Assembly: GCA_019155185.1 (NCBI GenBank)
Contig: CM032794.1
Location: 10,083,988 to 10,147,987, forward strand
DNA from: Beaufortia kweichowensis
Lineage: Eukaryota; Chordata; Actinopteri; Cypriniformes; Gastromyzontidae
Length of the DNA stretch: 64,000 bases
Reading direction: 5' to 3'
Of the stretch, positions 53,201 to 62,200 are shown one piece after another. Every line of letters starts with the position of its first letter. Within the stretch, counting starts at the first letter, position 1. A model generated the notes under the pieces. That model did not search any database, was not told the origin of the DNA, and saw nothing but the letters and a program-made list of their open reading frames with translations. Made by a program: the position numbers and the translations under genes.

Positions 53201-56200
53201 ACTTCACCGTGAGGCAAAGACGGATGATGTCTGGCTGGTCCACTGGGTTCACAGCTTCAGCCGTTTCACTCACAGAAGAAGTGCCATCCTCGGATGTGCT
53301 GAACAGATTAATGCTCTGCTTAAAACTGTTCCACTCCTGAGTAGGATTTGCACCTTCACATGGAATATGCATAGTCTTTCATTTATAAGTGAATAATTTA
53401 GAGGTTTAGGTTACCAGTGTTGGAGATCTTTGATTAAGTGTGGTTTCATGCTTTGTTTTTTTTGCATTCCTGTATGTTCCAGTGGACATTAAGCAGCAGA
53501 GTGAAAGCTCCACGTCTAGGATATTCCGTGACCAGAAGATCCTTCTTGGCACCACCTATGATCTGATGGCCAGTGCTATGGATCATAGTCCCTCTGCCCT
53601 GGAGACTCTTGGAGAAGAGAAGACACAAAAAATTCTTAAACTTTCAATGGCTTCATCTATCTCTCAGGTAATACATTAACTGTGACCCTGTCTGTGAAAA
53701 CCAGGCTAACGTCTAAAATTCAAATTTTGAGATAACGAGCATCAAAGTTTAATTTTACCAATGAATTTCACTATGATTTCAATCTTTGACATTTTCAGTA
53801 AATCAAGTAAAAGCAAATCACAAAAAATCGACTTTAGCTGGGTTGTCACAGACTGGGTCACAATTTATCAGTATAAAAAACTTTTGTGGCTTTTCATACA
53901 TATTTTACATTCTAGTATATGTTTAAGATACAATTTTAATATAATTAAAAAAAATGTAAGAATGAGTTTTCTGGAAAAAATGCCAAAAAATTTGAACTTT
54001 TCATTTTGAACTTAACAACTTGAACAGTAGCACATAGCAAATCATAGTCAACAGCTTTGTCTCATCTTTTTCTTTGAATAGGACACAGATAAGCACAAGA
54101 AATAAACTGCACTTTTAACTTTTAATAGAATCATTAAAGGTAGCTATCCGTGCTTTTGTAAAATTGAATGTTAAAATAATTAATTAATTAAAGTTTATTA
54201 CAATGGAAAATAAAATAGTGATAAGTACTAGCCTTATGCCCACATCTGCATTTGATTAGACGTGTCATGTTTGTGCCGTTTAAGTGTTGTCACTTTTTTG
54301 TCTCAGTTTTGATTGACTGCATTGTCATATGTATTATTTGTGTGCATTGTCTGTATCAGGTGGTGGAGGGTCTGCAGATGCAGGCATTGGATCTGCTGCG
54401 CAGTGCTACGCATAAAGCGGATGAGGAGGAGCAGTCCTTCAGCCAACAACATGTGGACACGCGTGGTATTGTGGAGGCCTACATGACCTTGGCGAACTTC
54501 TGTGACAGAAGACTAAGAGAGAATGAACAGAAAGAAGAGCGTAAGTTCACGAGTTCGCCTTTACAGATAATAAGTGAGCGTAATAGTTATGCGTATTTGG
54601 CGTGCTATCCGGGGGAGGGCCACAAGCTCGGCAGTTCTTCCCGAACCCAGAGCTGCCCCCCCCTAAAGGAAGGTAACGTTGAGGCGTAGGGGTGGAGGAG
54701 GGATGCCGAAACGCTAGAGAGAACGGAGGTAAGGCTGCTTGATTATTTTATGGAGGTTCTCTCTTGCGCTGATAGGGCAGACGGTGCGATTACTAATGAT
54801 GAATTGGCCGGTTCAATTATCTGTGCGCGCTCCTCCCGAAATTAGTTAATCAAACTTCACATAGAGCATGAACTCTTAAATGTCAGAAGAGGAAAACAAT
54901 CAGAAAAAATCTGAAATTATATGGACACATTTCTGCAGAATACCTGTTTGATTCTCTGTTGTTTTGTTATAGCGATCAGTTCTAAGCTGCAGTCCTTACC
55001 TGGACATGTAGTTAAGATGATGCTGAAAGCGCTGAAGCTCAACTCAGAAGAGGCCAGGCTTAAGTTCCCTCGACTGCTGCAGCTAGTGGAGCTGTACCCT
55101 GCAGAAACCCTCGACCTGATGGTCAAAGAGGTGCGTCAATCAGCTTATACAGGAGCTGGGTTGCTGAAAATCTGCATAACTGTCGTTTGAGAAAAGCATT
55201 TTTCGTACCGATAGGTGGTAAATGTGCCTTGCTGGATGCTGATTGGCTGGATCAGTCAAATGATGGCTCTGCTTGACAAGCCACAAGCAACAGCAGTTCA
55301 GCATGTTATAGAGGAGATTGCTGAATATTATCCACAAGCTCTCGTCTACCCATACATGATCAGCAGTGAGAACAACACCTTTGAGGAGTCTGCGAGTGGT
55401 CAGAGAAATCGCGAGTTTGTTGAGAAGTATGTAAAGGCTTTTCTGTGTTACTCTGTAGGTGGTTTTGGTTTGATTGGCACTGAGAAATGTACACAAACGT
55501 GCATGTTTGTGTTTTAGGCTGAAGTCATCACTGGATAAAGGTGGGGTTGTTCAAGAGTTTGTTGAGGCCCTTCAGCAACTTACTAACCCTGAAATGATTT
55601 TCAAGGTACGGTCAATTTGTGTTTGTACAGTGCGATGCACATTAGCATGATGGTAAAGTTGCTCTGGCCACTAGCGGAACCAAAAGAATTGAAAATATTT
55701 CAAATGTTGTGAAAACTTTTTTTTTTCAACAAAAAGGTAGTTGTCCAAATTCAAACTTTTGCTTTTAGTGGAGCCTATGTTGGCTTTAAATAAATTGTAA
55801 TTACATTTGATGAAAATTGATGAAATTACACACTTTACCTATAATTTATAAATTACTCTTCATGAGTTAATGAATCTGAGTTCTTTGTGGCTTGTTTTTG
55901 GGAGTTTTGATTCACAAGTTATTGTTTGGCAGGATTGGTGGGATGAGGTGAAGAATCAACTGGATAAACCAAACCTGGGCAAACAGAGGATTAAACAACT
56001 CTATGTGGAGATGACTGTATTACTTGGTGATTCAAAGTCCCCTGAAATCGGATCTTTCAGAAAAAAATTCATCCAGGTTCACTGCATTACTTTACAAAAA
56101 TTTATGGTGTCATAAGGTGTCCTTTGTTTTTTTATTGTAAACTTGTTTATATCCTTTTCAAAAAAAATATTTCTTCAAAAATAGTTTTCCCCTTCAAAAT

Positions 56201-59200
56201 GTTTTTCCGTCTTCAAAATATATATTTTGTCCATCTTCTAAATATATTTTTTTCATCTTCGCATTTTTTTTTATCTTTAAATTTATTTTGTATTGTATGA
56301 ACTTTTTCAAAATTTCGACATTTTCAAAAAAAGAAAATTCTTTAAAAATGTTTTCATTTTCAACATTTTTTTCCACTTCCAAAAAAATGTTCCACTTCAA
56401 AATGTTTTTTCTCTTAAAAAAATGGAAAAAAAAATTCAGATAAAAAATAATTTTGAAAAGGGAAAACAATTCTGAAGAGGAATTTTATTTTGAAGGAAAA
56501 AAAATTACCTTCAAAATAAAATTCCTCTTCAGAATTTTTTTCCCTCTTCAAAAACATTTTTTCATCTTCAAAAACATTTTTTCATCTTCAAAAACATTTT
56601 TTCATCTTAAAATGAAAACTTTTTTCCCATCAAAAAATTGGAAGCTGAAAACAAGTTTGAAGAAATACAATATTTTGAAGTGTACAATTCTTTTTTGGAA
56701 GTGGGAAAAAATGTTGAAGATGAAATTTTTTTTAAAGATTAAAAAAATTTTGAAGATGGAAAAAAACATTTTGAAGATAAAAAAAATACTTTTGAAGAGG
56801 GGGAAAAAATTTGAACCTTCAAAATAAAATTCCTCTTCAAAAAATTTGTTCCCTCTTCAAAATTTTTTTCATCTTCAAAAACAGTTTTTCATCTTAAATT
56901 TTTTTCCCTCTTTAATTTTTTTCTTTATCTTCAAAAACAGTTTTTCATCTTAAAAAAATTTTCCATCAAAAAATTTGAAGCTGAAAACAAATTTGAAGAG
57001 AAAAAAGAGAAAAAACATGTTTAAGATGAAAACATTTTTAAAGATAAAAAAATATAAAGAAAAATTGAAAATGAAAAAAATTTGAAGAGGAAAAAATATT
57101 GTAGAAAAAAAAAAAATCAAATTTTTTTTCCCTCTTCAAAAATGTTTTTCCTCTTCAAAAATGTTTTCTTCAAACATTTTTTTTTCCTCTTCCAATATTT
57201 TTTTCCTCTTGAAACATTTTTTTATCTTTTCTTAATTTTATCTTAATTTTTTTCTTATTAATTTTCCCTCTTTTCATCAAACTTTTCCTAGACAATTATT
57301 TTTTCCCCTCTTCCAAAATAGTTTTCCTCTTCAAATGTTTTTTTTCAACTTTTTTAATGAAAAACACTTTGAAGGTGAACAATTTCTGAAAAGAAAAAAA
57401 AAATAATTGAAAAGGACATTTAAAAAAACCATTTTGAAGTGAAAATTTTATTTTATGATTAAACATTTTGAAAATGAAAATAATTTGAAGAGGAAAAAAT
57501 ATTGAAGGTTCACTGCATTACTTTACAAAAATTTATGAAGGTGTCATAAGGTGTCCTTTGTTTTTTTTGGATTGTAAACTTGTTTATTACCCTGATAATG
57601 GTCACTGCACATATTGAGCATAGACATAAGTCCTTAGGCTCCAGGAAGGAATATCCTAAATATTAAATTTTTTTCCTCTTCAAATTTTTTTTTCTTCAAA
57701 AATATTTTTCCTTTGCAAAATGTGTTTTTCCATCTTCAAAATATATTTTTTTCCATCTTCTAAATATTTTTTTCATCTTCAAATTTTTTTATCTTTAAAT
57801 TTATTTTGTATTGTGTGAACTTTTGAAGAGCAAAAAAAGTTGAAGAGGAAAAAAAATTTGAAGATGGAAAAAACATTTTGAAGATAAAAAATATATTTTG
57901 AGAAGGGGGAAAAAATGTGAACCTTCAAAATAAAATTTCTCTTCAAAAAACATTTTCCCTCTTCAAAATTTTTTTTCATCTTCAAAAACAGTTTTTCATT
58001 TTTTTTCATCAAAAATTCCTCTTCAAAAAATTTTTTTCATTTTTGAAGAAAAAATCTTTCCCTCTTCACTTTCATTATTTTTTTTCATGAACTTTTAAAA
58101 GCTTTTTCCCATCAAAAATTTGAAGCTGAAAACAAATTTGAAGAGAAAATGAAAAGTCTTTTTTAATCAAAAACACTTTGAAGGTGAAACATTTTTGAAA
58201 AGAAAAAAAATAATTGAAAAGGACATTTAAAATTGAAGTGAAAATTCAAAAGAGGAAAAGGGGAAAAAAAATTTGTTCCCTCTTCAAAAAAATTTTCATC
58301 TTCAAAAACAGTTTTTCATCTTAAATTTTTTCCCCTCTTTAATTTTTTTCTTCATCTTCAAAAACAGTTTTTCATCTTAAAAAATTTTCCCATCAAAAAA
58401 ATTTGAAGGAAAAAAATTAAAACTTTCATTAAAAAGAGAAAATGAAAAGAAAACATTTTTTGAAGATAAAAATATATTTTGAGAAGGGGGAAAAATGTGA
58501 ACCTTCAAAAAACATTTCTCTTCAAAAAAACATTTTTTGAAAATTTTTTTTTCATCTTCAAAACAGTTTTTTATCTTAAAACTTTTTCCATCAAAAAAAA
58601 AGCTGAAAACAAATTTGAAGAGAAAAAAGGACATTTAAAATTGAAGGTGAAGTGAAAAGAAAAAAAAATTCATTTAAAGAGTAAAAAAAAGGGAAAAAAA
58701 TTTGTTCCCTCTCAAAAAATTTTCATCTTCAAAACAGTTTTTCATCTTAAATTTTTTCCCTCTTTAATTTTTTTTTCATCTTCAAAAACAGTTTTTTCTT
58801 AAAAAACATCAAAAATTTTTTCATCTTAAAAAATTTTCCCACATTTCAAAAAAAATTTGAAAAAAAAATTTGAAGAAAAAAATATTTTCATTAAAACTTT
58901 CATTAAAAAAGGGAAAAAAATGTTTGAAGAAAAATTTTTGAAGATAAAAAAACATGTTTAAGATGAACCTTCAAAATAAAATTTCTTTTCAAAAAGATTT
59001 CCTTCTTCAAAAAAAAAAATAGTTTTAAAGAAAAATTGAATTGAAAATGAAAAAAATTTGAATTTTGAAAAGGAAAAAATTATTAAAATTAGAAAATCAA
59101 AAAGGAAAAAAAAATTTGTTCCCTCTTCAAAAAAAAATTTTCCTCTTCAAAAATGTTTTTTCTTCAATTTTTTCCCTCTTTAATTTTTTTTTCTTCCAAA

Positions 59201-62200
59201 AACAGTTTTTCTCTTTTTAAATTTTCCCATCAAAAAAGTTGAAAACAAATTTGAAGAGAAAAAAGAGAGAAAAACATTTTAAGAAAAACACTTTGAAGGT
59301 GAACAATTTCTGAAAAAAAAAAAAAAAAAAAAATAATTGAAAAGGACATTTAAAAAATATATTTTGAGAAGGGGGAAAAAGTGAAAATTTTATTTTATGA
59401 TTAAACATTTTGAAAAAAAAGTTTTTATCTTAAAACTTTTTGAAGAGGAAGCTGAAAAAAATATTGAAAAGGTTTTTAATGAAAACACTTTGCATTTTGA
59501 AAAGAAAAAACAAAAATTTATGAGTGAAAGGTGTCAAAGAGGAAATAAGGTGTCCTTTGTTTTTTGGATTGTAAACTTGTTTATTACCCTGATAATGGTC
59601 ACTGAAAAAACATATTGAGCATAGACATAAGTCCTTAGAAAACATTTTCCAGGAAGGAATATCCTAAATATTAAATTTTTTTCCTCTTCAAATTTTTTCT
59701 TTCTTTCAAAAAATATTTTTCCATTTTCAAATTTGAGAGAGAAAATGAAAAAGTGTTTTTAAATGAAAAAAATGTGTTTTTGGAAAAGGACATCTTCAAA
59801 ATATATTTTTCCCTTTCCATTTTTCTAAATAAATTTTTTTTTCTTTAATTTTTTTTTCTTCATTCAAATTTTTTATCTTTAAATTTATTTTGTAGCTGAA
59901 AACAAATTTGAAGTGAACATGTTTGATGAAAACATTTTTAAAGATAAAAAAAGTTGAAAAGAAAATGAAAAAAAAATTTGAAAATATTTTTCATTAAAAA
60001 CATCATTGAAGATAGAAAAAATATGTTTGAAGAAAACAGGGGAAAAAAATGAACCTTCAAAATAAAATTTCTCTTCAAAAAACATTTTCCTTCTTCAAAT
60101 TTTTTTTTCATCTTCAAAAACAGTTTTTCATCTTAAAACTTTTTTCCCATCAAAAAATTGGAAGCTGAAAACAAATTTGAAGAGAAAATGAAAAGTGTTT
60201 TTTAATGAAAAACACTTTGAAGGTGAAACATTTTTGAAAAGAAAAAAAATAATTGAAAAGGACATTTAAAAAAAAAAAATTGAAGTGAAAATTCAAAAGA
60301 GGAAAAGGGAAAAAAATTGAAAAAAAAAATTTCATCTTCAAAAACAGTTTTTCATCTTAAATTTTTTCCCCTCTTTAATTTTTTTCTTCATCTTCAAAAA
60401 CAGTTTTTCATCTTAAAAAAAGCTTTCCCTCTTCAATTTTTTTTTTCATCTTAAAACTTTTTCCCCATCAACAAATTGGAAGCTGAAAACAAATTTGAAG
60501 AGAAAATGAAAAGTGTTTTTTAATGAAAAACACTTTGAAGGTGAAAAATTTTTGAAAAGAAAAAAAAAGTTGAAAAGGACATTTAAAAAAAATTTTGAAG
60601 TGAAAATTCAAAAGAGGAAAAAAGAATGAAAAGGGAAAAAAAATTTGAAGATAAAAAATGAAACAAAATTTTTTTAGTTGAATTGTAATCTAATTTATTT
60701 TCCCTCTTTTTTATTTATTTTTTTCCTCTTAAATTTTTTTTCCCTCTTCAAAAGGTTTTTCATCTTCACATTTGTTTTTCACAATTTTGAAAAGAAAAAT
60801 AATTGAAAAATTATTTGTTTTTACATTTTGAAGATTAAACATTTTCTGAAGATAAAAATAATTTTTTTTAAGAAAAAAAATTGTAAGAGGAAAGAAGTTT
60901 GAACAGGCAAAAAATTGAGGAGGATGAAAAGAGGGAAAATAAATTGATGAAAAAACTGAATATGGTAAAACATTTTGAAGATGAAAAAACATTTTGAGGA
61001 GAAAAAGAAGAAGAAAATCTTCAGGACTTTAGGTTCAGGGCTTCTGTAATTGTTATAAAAAATATTATCAAATATTCATTCTTGGGTCCTAGACCTTTTC
61101 ATCAATATATAGTTTGTCATGATTAGATTACAATTCAACTATGAAATATTAAAGTAAATAGTGAAATAAGTGTTCCTCCTATAGAACAGTGACAGCTAAC
61201 AGGTTAATCTTCTTTTCTTCTATGTGTCTGTCACAGAAATATTTTAAGGATATAGAGAAGCTGCTTGGCTGTGGAGGATCTATACTGTATGAGAAGCGTA
61301 AGGAGAAGGTTTTCCTCCAGCAGGTGGACCAACTGATTAACTCCATGAAGGGTTTCCAGAAAGAGCCAGGGAATCTGAAAGAGTACTCACCCTGGCTCAC
61401 CAGCTTCAAAGCGGACGCAATGAAAACTGAACTGGAGGTGCCAGGTTGGTGCTCTTTTTCCTTGCCTTATTTTACTGTCATGCATTTGTCATTACCTTAA
61501 AAGCAAAGTTTTAAGATTCCTCTGCTCTACTCTTTGCTACAGGTCAGTATGATGGAAGATCAAAACCTTTGCCGGAGTATCATGCTAAGATCACAGGTTT
61601 TGATGAAAGGGTATGAAGAATAATGTTGACACTATTATTAGATGTTATTTTTTTACATTATTTTAGTGTTTACAGTTACAGCAATTTTCTTTACTACAGA
61701 TAACGGTAATGACATCTATTCGGCGGCCAAAGCGTATTATCATACGAGGTGATGATGAGCGGGATTATCCGTTCCTAGTAAAGGGAGGGGAGGACCTGCG
61801 TCAGGACCAGCGCATCGAACAGCTCTTTGGTGTGATGAACATGATCCTCAGTCAGGACACTGCCTGTTCTCAACGTAGCCTGGCACTCCGCACTTACCAG
61901 GTCATTCCCATCACCAGCAGGTATACCATTTTTTATTTCCAAATAAAATGAATAGCACCAATGAACAATTTCTTTAAACTTCAATGAGTACAAAATTGTG
62001 TACCTACATGGAGTGTTTTTAGGTTTTGATAAGAAACGTTTGTTTATATCTTCAGGATCGGCCTGATCGAGTGGATGGAGAACACCTGTACACTGAAAGA
62101 CTTCCTCTCCAACAGAAGAACTAAAAAAGAGCAGAAGACAATCATGCAGTGAATACCTATCTATTTACTACATTACCAGAGAGTTGTACAAAATAGTCAA

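Larger units (their letters stand above)
50311..56076 (+). other. prkdc: prkdc exons 61-76: FAT domain
   Basis: Exons: 50311-50442, 50537-50716, 50915-51126, 51277-51415, 51578-51766, 51851-52075, 52200-52308, 52536-52638, 52805-52967, 53166-53340, 53483-53667, 54360-54540, 54973-55130, 55215-55426, 55518-55605, 55933-56076. They encode about residues 2750-3614, the helical FAT collar that embraces the kinase. Matches to human include ALAQRDATLAKQLFSSLFAG (exons 61-62), LHYSQELSLLYLLQ-like (exon 66), DQKILLGTTYDLMASAM (exon 71) and LKALKLNSEEARLKFPRLLQ (exon 73). The linker around exons 71-72 (Gln/Glu-rich, THKADEEEQSFSQQH) is poorly conserved. All donors are GT and all acceptors AG, with phases agreeing throughout. 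Confidence 0.88.
56150..61020. repeat. about 4.9-kb degenerate low-complexity array filling prkdc intron 76
   Basis: Nearly the whole of intron 76 consists of variants of A/T-rich blocks with CTTC or GAAG cores on both strands. Recurrent units include CATCTTCAAAAACAGTTTTT, CATCTTAAA, CCCTCTTCAAAA, CCATCAAAAAATTGGAAGCT and AAACACTTTGAAGGTGAA. Local unit spacing is about 318 bp in one pair (60160 and 60478) and about 2.0 kb for a larger duplication (57550 to 59549; 58124 to 60162). Because both orientations alternate, many inverted repeats occur. It has no coding potential; Lys/Phe-rich frames here are artefacts. Single-copy-like intron resumes at about 61020. Confidence 0.9.

Noticed and set aside
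56194..61000. Lys/Phe-rich frames in prkdc intron 76
   Set aside because: They come from A/T-rich array sequence in varying frames, lack conserved residues, and lie between two exons that join in phase.
56150..61020. CRISPR-like or regular satellite array
   Set aside because: Unit lengths and orders are irregular, there are no constant repeat and unique spacer pairs, and the host is a eukaryotic intron.
56077..61236. possible missing exon in prkdc intron 76
   Set aside because: Exon 76 (ending RKKFIQ) and exon 77 (starting KYFKDIEKL) join in phase 0 and match human spacing, so no exon is lost in the array.
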